DNA of 8,051 nucleotides from Burkholderiales bacterium (GTDB lineage: Bacteria > Pseudomonadota > Gammaproteobacteria > Burkholderiales > Burkholderiaceae_C), in the NCBI GenBank assembly GCA_947458895.1, contig CANHBY010000039.1, positions 1-8,051 of the forward strand, given 5' to 3'. Position 1 is the first letter of the stretch; every line of letters starts with the position of its first letter. Below are positions 1-5,294 of this stretch, in pieces. The position numbers and the translations under genes were made by a program. Below the pieces are notes generated by a model. The model had not been told where the DNA came from. It worked only from the letters and a program-made list of their open reading frames with translations, and did not search any database.

Positions 1-95
1 CACGTGGCGGCGCTTTGAGCAATTGGGGGCGTTGGCCAGCATAGGAAGGGGTGACTCTAATTAGTAAGAGATGCAGCAAGAACAATCGTTGGATT
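1..95. other. Unassigned left edge, no gene recognised
   Basis: This stretch lies outside the IS66-derived element. An open plus-strand frame runs in from the window edge and ends at a TAG at 62-64, with about 20 codons including WRRFEQLGAL. I do not recognise it, and it is too short to call a gene. None of the three minus-strand frames continues the methyltransferase that is cut on the other side of the element, so this is not the missing half of that gene. Confidence 0.3.
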
Positions 96-103
96 GTAAC
101 CAT

Positions 104-119
104 GCGGCCAACCCATCTT
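104..119. repeat. Inverted repeat, left arm, of IS66 relic
   Basis: The 16-mer GCGGCCAACCCATCTT is the exact reverse complement of 484-499. It sits 8 bases inside the GTAA that probably marks the element's left end. A perfect 16-bp inverted pair less than 400 bp apart is unlikely by chance in 8 kb, and its position flanking the hybrid transposase ORF fits terminal repeats. Confidence 0.65.
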
Positions 120-139
120 GACCGGTCCCTTAACCGCCC

Positions 140-430
140 TCAGCCTTTCCCGAGCGCGACCCAGCGATGCGGCAGCAACTCAGCCAGGTGGCCGTTGGGC
201 CAGGTGGGGAGTTTGGTGAGGATGTCTTTGAGGTACGCCCAGGCATCGTGGCCGTTGAGCTTGGCGGGCCAGCGACCCTCATAGGCCACAGCCCCCATTA
301 ATGCTCCCGCATCCAGCCCTTGGCCCTGCGCCCACGCCGTCATCGACAGCCCAGACTCGAGCCACCGATCCACCAGATCCAGCCTCTCTCGGATCTGCAC
401 CTCACCCAACCTATGCCCCAACGACCTCAT
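140..430 (-). pseudogene. Hybrid IS66 TnpA-TnpC remnant ORF
   Basis: This 96-residue ORF joins two unrelated parts of an IS66 transposition module. Residues 1 to about 53 resemble the small accessory protein TnpA, with a helix-turn-helix-like stretch around ERLDLVDRW, SGLSMTAWAQ and GLDAGAL. From about residue 55 the sequence is the C-terminal tail of the TnpC transposase (AKLNGHDAWAYLKDIL, then LAELLPHRW), the short domain that normally follows the DDE catalytic core. The fusion point lies near 265-275, around YEGRW-PAKLNG. TnpB and the whole TnpC catalytic domain are absent, so it cannot transpose DNA by itself. The join is in frame and has no internal stop, so a small protein could still be made, possibly one binding IS ends through the TnpA part. 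A deletion artefact with no function is more likely. Family assignment rests on motif recognition. Confidence 0.65.
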
Positions 431-483
431 GACTCGCTACTTTGTGAAAGAGCGTGACCTTCTCATTCAACAAGAGGTTTGGG

Positions 484-499
484 AAGATGGGTTGGCCGC
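484..499. repeat. Inverted repeat, right arm, of IS66 relic
   Basis: The 16-mer AAGATGGGTTGGCCGC is the exact reverse complement of 104-119. Outside it the sequence diverges from the left end within a few bases and then enters the methyltransferase remnant, suggesting that the outermost bases of this terminus were lost or replaced. Confidence 0.65.
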
Positions 500-506
500 G
501 CGCGAC

Positions 507-619
507 CGCAATATCCAGTACTCGCCGGCCAGAGCATAGGTGTTTAACAAGAAGGTATCTCGACAAATGCTCGGCAGCTAGGGCATCGCATCAGCAACAA
601 ATGCGATTCTTTCAGCCAT
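507..619 (-). pseudogene. Truncated SAM-dependent methyltransferase, 5' fragment
   Basis: A start codon at 619-617 has a good Shine-Dalgarno (GGAGG, 4 bases upstream) and overlaps the stop of the preceding glycosyltransferase, so a third operon gene began here. It reads MAERIAFVADAMP and then hits TAG. In another frame the sequence continues as AEHLSRYLLVKHL and RRVLDIA, which resembles the N-terminal helix and motif I strand of class I methyltransferases of glycan clusters, normally followed by a Gly-rich SAM loop. That loop is missing: after LDIA the sequence runs into the right end of the IS66 relic. The gene is therefore both frameshifted (near 575-590) and cut before any cofactor site, and it cannot encode an enzyme. 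The family assignment is inference from about 25 residues. Confidence 0.5.
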
Positions 620-1394
620 GGGACCTCCGATTCGATTCTGGGCACACGATCGTATCCTCGCCAGACCGCTGTGCGAACAACATGGGTGGATAGGCCGGAA
701 AGCAGCCAGCGCTGGCTGTCTGCCGCACTAGGGAGACCGATTTGTTGCGGATGGCATGGAAGGTCTGTGGCACGACCTTGTGCAGTGCTCCAGCGGTGAT
801 GGCACGCATATTCCAACCCCAATCCTCGTAGCCGATTTGGTTGGACAGATCGGTTTTGGGATAAGGACAGCTCAGCAGAAGGTCCCGCGGTGCAAAGCAC
901 AGCGATGTCCAAACGTTGAATAGCGCAAGCACCGACACATGGAAAGCCGGGTCCTCCATGTCAACGTGAGTGAAGACATGAGGGTTATGACCAAAGTAGA
1001 CGTTGAAGTCGGGGTGCAATACCAGCTTGCGTGAGTCCTTGCTGGCCATGGTGAATGCATCCTTGAGCCAGCCAGTGCACCACAGGTCATCTCCGTCAAG
1101 GAACGCCACATACTTACCGCGCGCCTTCCGTACTGCCGCATTGCGGCTTTCCCCCAGATCGCCATGGTCGACCTCAATCACCGTTGCGGTGGGAACGAGA
1201 ACGCCTGCGCTTCGGGCCACCTGAGACGTCAATCCATCGGGCCTGTCCAACATGACGATCATCTCGCAGCGTACACCCCCATGCTCTGCGAGTGCGATGG
1301 ATTCGGCAGCGCAGCGCAATGAAGGAAGCAACACTAAGCCTTCGCGATGCCCATTCACTACGACAGAAATATCGCAAATATTCGCAGCGCTCAT
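612..1394 (-). CDS. Family 2 (GT-A) glycosyltransferase
   Basis: This 260-residue protein is predicted to transfer a sugar from a nucleotide-activated donor in surface polysaccharide or LPS synthesis. It has no signal peptide and should act at the cytoplasmic membrane face. Visible GT2 features are the N-terminal strand SVVVNGHREG (residues 10-19), a second strand ending MLDRPD (48-53), SRNAAVRKARGKYVAFLDGDD with the metal-binding DGDD at 100-103, and the acceptor-side acidic motif GYEDWGWN (188-195, E190/D191) typical of this fold. Its ATG overlaps the TGA of the upstream family-4 transferase (ATGA at 1391-1394), implying translational coupling. The last 20 or so residues look less family-like, but the stop lies just past the start of the next gene, so the end is probably natural. 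Donor and acceptor sugars cannot be told from sequence. Confidence 0.88.
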   Translation of the reverse strand: MSAANICDISVVVNGHREGLVLLPSLRCAAESIALAEHGGVRCEMIVMLDRPDGLTSQVARSAGVLVPTATVIEVDHGDLGESRNAAVRKARGKYVAFLDGDDLWCTGWLKDAFTMASKDSRKLVLHPDFNVYFGHNPHVFTHVDMEDPAFHVSVLALFNVWTSLCFAPRDLLLSCPYPKTDLSNQIGYEDWGWNMRAITAGALHKVVPQTFHAIRNKSVSLVRQTASAGCFPAYPPMLFAQRSGEDTIVCPESNRRSHG

Positions 1395-2764
1395 TCTGAC
1401 AACGCCTGTTCGAAGGCTTCCAGTGAGCGCTCTTGGCGCAAGCGCTTAAACAGATGCTCGACTTTCTGTCTGACTGTCGCAGTGCCCGTCGCGACGTGTG
1501 CCAGCGCCGCAAGATACGGCTGCGGATCGTGGCGATCGGCGACTGGCCACCCTGTCTCGTCGTCCACAATCTCGCCCACCCCGCCGACCGTTGTCGCAAC
1601 AATCGGCAGCCCACTCGCTGCGATGTTCAAGATAATCGTTGGCATTCCCTCGTAATGCGATGTGAACAAGAAAGCCATGTACTCGGTCAAGGGCAGTTCG
1701 TCCAATGAAGCGAAAGTGCCCCGCAGTCTGATGTTGGGCCGCTGAGCCGCAAGTTGCCTCAGCTGCGCTTCGATCTCTGGCAGCCCGCTTCCCCAAATAT
1801 CGAAATCGAACGCAGTGCCTTCGTACGCGATCTTCATCAATAGTTCGGTATTCTTTTGAGCCGTGAAGCGCCCGGCCCAAAGTACACGGGGTCGTTTCGT
1901 ATCGGACCTCGCACTGCGAGTCGTCGGAGTACCGAGCGATGGTTGAGGCAAGTAGTGCAGCTTGGCCCCCAGATCAGAGGGCAAACCGTACTGTGTTGTA
2001 AGTTCCTGGATAAAGTATCGGGTGTCGAAATAGACCCTGTGCAGATGGGGTAACGCTGCGCGAAAGTGCGTGTCACTGTAGCCTGCTGCCCGCCCGTCGG
2101 CGCTGTAGTCGCGGCAAAAGAGCAGTGCGTTCAGGCGAGTCATTCGCGACAGTGGCCGTCCAGTCTGGGCCATGGCTTCCCAGCAGGCGCGGCTGTTGAC
2201 ATTGAACACTGATTCGGGCCGCAAAGCCCAGATCAATCTCTCGACGAACATCTTCGTTTCGTTGAGAGATAGCGAGGTTTTGGTGTCCATCATGCGAACG
2301 AACCGTGTCCCATCAGGCAGCCAATCTGCAGCCGGCGCATCTGCATAGTCAGTCGCCACAATGACTACGCTGTCCATGCCAGAGCGGCGCTGCAGTGCTT
2401 TAACCACGTTAACTGCAGCCAGATCTGCTCCGCCGCGCACCAGCCACGGGACAAATACAAGATGCTTGGTGTTTGCGCCAAACTGAACCCACAGCTGGCG
2501 CCAGCGCTCTACGACCGCATTGCACGGCATGCTGAGGGTGAACGGAAGGGCGTCCAGACCATCAAATAGCCGGCTGTCTGACATCAAGTCCGGTTCGATC
2601 TGTGCAAGCGCGGGCAGTTCGCGGCGAATGACCGCTTTTGTGGAGGACTCAATAGGTTTTGCGCCCGCAAACTGTTGGGCCCGCCGAATTTTCTTGCGTG
2701 TAAGCGATGACCGAATGCCGTGTATTCCGCCCCATTTATTGATGAATCTTTTTAATGTGCCCAT
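1391..2764 (-). CDS. Family 4 (GT-B) glycosyltransferase
   Basis: This 457-residue retaining-type glycosyltransferase is probably cytoplasmic and builds a surface glycan with the coupled GT2 downstream. The N-terminal Rossmann domain shows HLVFVPWLVRGGAD (101-114), the usual Gly-rich acceptor-side loop. The C-terminal donor domain starts near RPRVLWAGRFTAQKN (291-305), continues through FDIWGSGLPE (321-330), and contains HYEGMPTIILNIAASGLPIVA (370-390) followed by TTVGGVGEIV. In most family-4 enzymes the last stretch is an E-x7-E motif. Here the first Glu is E372, but the second position is Asn (N380). The first 90 or so residues are an extension outside the conserved fold. The ATG at 2764 has no clear Shine-Dalgarno and lies behind an AT-rich leader. 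It is the first gene of the minus-strand glycan operon, downstream of an intrinsic terminator that separates it from upstream transcription. Confidence 0.9.
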   Translation of the reverse strand: MGTLKRFINKWGGIHGIRSSLTRKKIRRAQQFAGAKPIESSTKAVIRRELPALAQIEPDLMSDSRLFDGLDALPFTLSMPCNAVVERWRQLWVQFGANTKHLVFVPWLVRGGADLAAVNVVKALQRRSGMDSVVIVATDYADAPAADWLPDGTRFVRMMDTKTSLSLNETKMFVERLIWALRPESVFNVNSRACWEAMAQTGRPLSRMTRLNALLFCRDYSADGRAAGYSDTHFRAALPHLHRVYFDTRYFIQELTTQYGLPSDLGAKLHYLPQPSLGTPTTRSARSDTKRPRVLWAGRFTAQKNTELLMKIAYEGTAFDFDIWGSGLPEIEAQLRQLAAQRPNIRLRGTFASLDELPLTEYMAFLFTSHYEGMPTIILNIAASGLPIVATTVGGVGEIVDDETGWPVADRHDPQPYLAALAHVATGTATVRQKVEHLFKRLRQERSLEAFEQALSE

Positions 2765-2780
2765 GATTTAAAAAATTGTG

Positions 2781-2795
2781 TTTTGTTTTGTTTTG
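2781..2795. repeat. (TTTTG)x3 short tandem repeat
   Basis: Three perfect TTTTG units, bordered by near-matching bases, lie about 17-31 bp upstream of the family-4 glycosyltransferase start. On the transcribed strand they read as an AAAAC run in the 5' leader. Such runs can slip during replication and change leader length. Confidence 0.8.
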
Positions 2796-2900
2796 TTGCG
2801 ATTTTTATTGGTCGCCACTGCAAAGCCCCTGTCGTACCAGCATGGACTCTGGTTTTTTTGTGCAGTGCCGGGGAACATGGCTTTCGAAGGGTCTAATCAA

Positions 2901-2936
2901 AGGAGAAAAAATAAAAGACCGGCAACTCTTTGCCGG
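2901..2936 (-). terminator. Intrinsic terminator, minus strand
   Basis: Read on the minus strand, a perfect 7-bp stem CCGGCAA / TTGCCGG with a 4-base loop (AGAG) is followed immediately by TCTTTTATTTTTT. This is a textbook rho-independent terminator. The plus strand has no T-tract after the stem, so it acts only leftward. No intact minus-strand gene ends just upstream; the nearest candidate is the degraded ORF end at 3014. It would insulate the glycosyltransferase operon from upstream read-through. Confidence 0.8.
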
Positions 2937-3013
2937 GGATGGCGCGCGCTGCAACCTCAGTTTGAAGCAAGCTGCAGCAAGGTGTGAGCAGCCCCCTAGT
3001 TTTGGCCTTAAGA

Positions 3014-3250
3014 TCAAGCTTGAGATTTGATTAATTTCCGTGAGGCCTTGGAGGGAGCTCCCTGCGGGGAATGGAACCTGAGAGTGGTGTGCCGCCGGCT
3101 GCTAAGAGCTTCATCGATAACGTCGATTGCTTCCGGGGTGTTGACCGACACAAATCTGCGATCCTCAACAGGTACCAGCCGAACGGGCCTTTGGCATTCT
3201 CGCAGGTTCCACGGCTCTATGCCTTTTCGTGTGTAACGAAACAGCATAGT
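3014..3250 (-). pseudogene. Possible decayed minus-strand gene end
   Basis: A minus-strand frame is open down to a TGA at 3016-3014. Its last 75 or so residues look more protein-like than the other frames, notably RLVPVEDRRF followed by VSVNTPEAIDVIDEAL. That faintly recalls the Asn/Asp-Thr-Pro-Glu end of nucleotidyltransferases such as MobA or CMP-sugar synthetases, but the resemblance is too weak to name it. A good minus-strand terminator begins 77 bases past the stop, which is what a real gene would have. Farther upstream the frame continues antisense through the dehydrogenase gene, where it is surely a shadow. I found no start with a Shine-Dalgarno. Treat it as a candidate remnant only. 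Confidence 0.2.
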
Positions 3251-3632
3251 TTGGGCCGGAACCGGGCCTACTGCTAACGAGTCAGCCCTGCAAAATTCAA
3301 TCCAACACTTCGCCACCTGAAAGCCAAGGCCGAGAAGGCAGGTGGCAGCTTGGCATCCATCGGGTTGGGTGGGTGGAATATCAGGCCAACGAGGGTTGAA
3401 CTTGCCCGGTGGACTGCAGCCTAAGGTTGCGTTGATTGGGATGCCCTGAATCTGCCGTAGGGCGTGGGCAGCGGGCGCTGAGGTGCTTAATTGTAGGGGG
3501 CGGCGGGGGTGATATGGCTTTGCCAGACCGCCTGCGGATCCTCGTTCCAAGCCGCGCCCATTGACCCCGCTCAAAGCCCAGATCCTGGCCTTCGGTTCAG
3601 ATGGACTACTTGATCTCAATCGCGAGGAAACC

Positions 3633-4400
3633 ATGAAACGATTGTTGGGTAAGGTGGCCGTGGTTACTGGTGCATCGGTGGGGCTGGGGGCGGCCATTGC
3701 CACGCGCATGGCGGAGGAGGGGGCTGGGGTGGCGCTGCTGGACACTCAGGAAGATGCTGGGGCTGATCTGGTCAAGCAATTGACGCAGCGGGACCTTGTA
3801 GCGCGCTTTTGGCGGTGTGATGTGAGCCGCGAAGATGATGTTCGCGATGCCTTCTCATCTGCGGCTTCGCACTTTGGGCATCTTGATACGGTGGTCAACA
3901 ATGCGGGGGTGTCAGGTGTTAACAAACCCACCCACGAGGTGACTGAGGCCGAGTGGGATTGGGTGCAATCGATCAACGTCAAGGGTGTCTTCTTTGGTAC
4001 GAAGCATGCCATTGCCCACCTTAGAAAAGCGGGGGGTGGCAGCATCATCAATCTCTCGTCGATTTATGGCTTGGTGGGGGGGGCTGATGTGCCGCCGTAT
4101 CACGCCTCGAAGGGTGCGGTGCGGTTGATGACCAAGACCGATGCCTTGCTCTATGCACCAGACAAGATTCGAGTGAACTCGATCCATCCCGGCTTCATCT
4201 GGACCCCCATGGTGGCTCGTCACCTGAGCGCACAAGGTAATCTGGAGGCAGCCCGCAAGGCCACCGATGACATGCACCCCTTGGGTCACATCGGAGAGCC
4301 TGATGATGTGGCCTGGGGGGCTGTTTATCTTGCTTCGAGTGAAGCCAAGTTTGTGACGGGGTCGGAGCTCGTGATTGATGGGGGTTATACGGCCCGTTGA
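3633..4400 (+). CDS. NAD-type short-chain dehydrogenase/reductase (SDR)
   Basis: This 255-residue classical SDR oxidises or reduces an alcohol/ketone with a nicotinamide cofactor in the cytoplasm. It has the cofactor loop TGASVGLG (12-19), an acidic D37 ending the second strand (LLD) that favours NAD(H) over NADP(H), CDV with D63, NNAG (89-92), structural N115, the catalytic set S143, Y156 and K160 in YHASK, and HPGFIWTP (185-192). The length is normal for the family. The ATG at 3633 is preceded by GAGGA at 3624-3628; the frame is open further upstream, but only to a TTG without a ribosome site. The NAD-type acidic residue argues against this being the NADPH-dependent acetoacetyl-CoA reductase PhaB, despite the PHA synthase nearby. 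It more resembles secondary-alcohol or hydroxysteroid dehydrogenases; the substrate is unknown. The 3' end overlaps the next gene. Confidence 0.9.
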   Translation: MKRLLGKVAVVTGASVGLGAAIATRMAEEGAGVALLDTQEDAGADLVKQLTQRDLVARFWRCDVSREDDVRDAFSSAASHFGHLDTVVNNAGVSGVNKPTHEVTEAEWDWVQSINVKGVFFGTKHAIAHLRKAGGGSIINLSSIYGLVGGADVPPYHASKGAVRLMTKTDALLYAPDKIRVNSIHPGFIWTPMVARHLSAQGNLEAARKATDDMHPLGHIGEPDDVAWGAVYLASSEAKFVTGSELVIDGGYTAR

Positions 4401-5220
4401 GGTGAGATACGGTGTGAGGGCCGTGCTGTGGGTGTGGCTGATGGGTTGTGCCTGCACCAGCCAGGCCTTTGTTCCGGAAGCTGCCTGGATTGAGTCGCTC
4501 GAGCGCTTTGAGCGCGAGGTGGATGCACGGGTAGAGGTGCCTCAGGTCGAGCAGTCAAGGTACGCGGAGCTCTTGGCCAGGGAGCTTGGCGCATCGAGTG
4601 TGTGGTTGGATCAAACCCAGTTTGTGGTGTTGATTGATCGCAGTCCATCGGTTCAAATCGCCGTGGTTTTGTTGGGGCAGTCGCTGGGTTGGCGATGGCT
4701 CGGTGCGACGCGAACATCGACAGGCAGACCTGGCTCGTTCGAGCACTTCATCACCCCCGTGGGTGTGTTTGAGCACAACCTGGACAACCCTGATTTTCGC
4801 GCCGAAGGCACCTACAACAGCTTGCACATTCGAGGCTATGGCTTGCGTGGAATGCGCGTTTTTGATTTGGGTTGGGTGGCGGCCGAGAGAGGTTGGGGGC
4901 GGGGAGGTGTCAGCCTGATGCGGCTGCAAATGCACGCCACCGACCCGGATGTGTTGGAGCCTCGGTTGGGCCGTGCCGCCTCGAAGGGCTGTATTCGGAT
5001 TCCGGCCAAGCTAAATATTTTCATTGACCGATATGGCCTCTTGGATGAAGCCTACTTCGAGGCGCTGGTGCAGGGCAAAAAAATGTGGGTATTGCGGGAG
5101 GATCGGGAGCCCACTCCTTGGCCAGGCCGGTATGTGGTGGTGGTGGATTCCCAGACTACTGAGCGGCCAGATTGGGCCGCATTGCCATCACCCCAACCCA
5201 GAAATATAGAGCCTCGTTAG
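4378..5220 (+). CDS. L,D-transpeptidase-like (YkuD-type) envelope protein
   Basis: This 280-residue exported protein is predicted to modify or cross-link peptidoglycan, or anchor partners to it, through a catalytic cysteine. The N-terminus has basic residues, then a hydrophobic run (AVLWVWLMGC, 15-24) ending in a possible lipobox LMGC with C24; cleavage after SQA (28-30) by signal peptidase I is the alternative. The catalytic region shows H186 in QMHATDPD and, 15 residues later, SKGCIRIP with nucleophile C205. The spacing fits the YkuD H-x(14-17)-[ST]-x-G-C pattern, although Lys replaces the usual His before GC. The conserved stretch TPVGVFEHNLDNPDF before it is characteristic of a Burkholderiales subfamily I recall. 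I chose the ATG at 4378 (GGAG 11 bases upstream), which lies inside the dehydrogenase gene and suggests coupling. GTG codons just after 4400 are alternatives that would trim the N-terminus. Confidence 0.8.
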   Translation: MGVIRPVEVRYGVRAVLWVWLMGCACTSQAFVPEAAWIESLERFEREVDARVEVPQVEQSRYAELLARELGASSVWLDQTQFVVLIDRSPSVQIAVVLLGQSLGWRWLGATRTSTGRPGSFEHFITPVGVFEHNLDNPDFRAEGTYNSLHIRGYGLRGMRVFDLGWVAAERGWGRGGVSLMRLQMHATDPDVLEPRLGRAASKGCIRIPAKLNIFIDRYGLLDEAYFEALVQGKKMWVLREDREPTPWPGRYVVVVDSQTTERPDWAALPSPQPRNIEPR

Positions 5221-5239
5221 CACAGGCCACGTTGAGAGG

Positions 5240-5257
5240 CGTGAGCTTGAGCTCGCG
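5240..5257 (+). other. Small hairpin between transpeptidase and PHA synthase
   Basis: CGTGAGC and GCTCGCG can pair into a 7-bp stem (one G-T wobble) around a TTGA loop. There is no T-tract after it on either strand, so I do not call it a terminator. It could be a weak mRNA structure in the 74-base gap before the synthase start. Confidence 0.3.
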
Positions 5258-5294
5258 CAAAGCATTCTGGGCATGGGTTGTTTAGGCTGGTCGC

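Larger units (their letters stand above)
96..506 (-). mobile_element. Miniature IS66-family element (internally deleted)
   Basis: A roughly 400-bp segment holds the two outer ends of an IS66-type insertion sequence with nearly all of its middle missing. The left edge at 96 begins GTAA, a start I associate with IS66-family termini. A 16-bp sequence at 104-119 recurs perfectly in inverted orientation at 484-499. Between these lies a single minus-strand ORF that begins like TnpA and ends like TnpC, with about 75 bp from its start to one end and about 45 bp from its stop to the other, as expected for tnpA-first, tnpC-last IS66 order. The outer 8 bases at the right end (500-507) do not match the GTAACCAT at the left. 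I see no 8-bp target duplication, so the right boundary is uncertain and the copy is probably immobile. Boundaries are inferred from the repeat, not from a database match. Confidence 0.6.
2765..3632. other. Long intergenic region, mostly without genes
   Basis: About 870 bases separate the divergent glycosyltransferase operon and the dehydrogenase. It holds the AT-rich leader and pentamer repeat near 2770-2797, a minus-strand terminator at 2901-2936, two short perfect palindromes (TCAAGCTTGA at 3014-3023 and AGGGAGCTCCCT at 3052-3063), and a possible decayed gene end on the minus strand down to 3014. Between about 3250 and 3600 all frames read poorly and I see no RNA gene. Promoters for both flanking genes must lie here, but I could not pick convincing -35/-10 pairs. 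Confidence 0.5.

Noticed and set aside
429..539. 36-codon plus-strand ORF crossing the right end of the IS66 relic
   Set aside because: It spans the junction of two unrelated sequences, lacks a ribosome site, and the opposite strand explains both halves better.
544..912. 122-codon minus-strand ORF
   Set aside because: It overlaps the GT2 gene in another frame, has no family resemblance, and its tail only bridges the frameshifted methyltransferase start.
3561..3632. Upstream start (TTG) for the dehydrogenase
   Set aside because: SDR proteins of this class begin a few residues before the first beta-strand. The ATG at 3633 has GAGGA in front, and the added 24 residues show no conservation.
3251..3745. 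Upper part of a 243-codon minus-strand ORF ending at 3014
   Set aside because: From about 3560 to 3745 it is antisense to the dehydrogenase, whose SDR motifs are unmistakable. Its composition (Pro/Ser/Ala-rich) is that of a shadow frame, and the start has no ribosome site.
3633..4400. Dehydrogenase as PhaB (acetoacetyl-CoA reductase)
   Set aside because: An acidic residue at the end of the second strand indicates NAD use, and the N-terminus and active-site surroundings do not look like PhaB; proximity to phaC alone is not enough.
4555..4935. Minus-strand ORF opposite the transpeptidase gene
   Set aside because: It is Pro/His/Arg-rich shadow composition opposite a gene with a clear signal sequence and catalytic motif.
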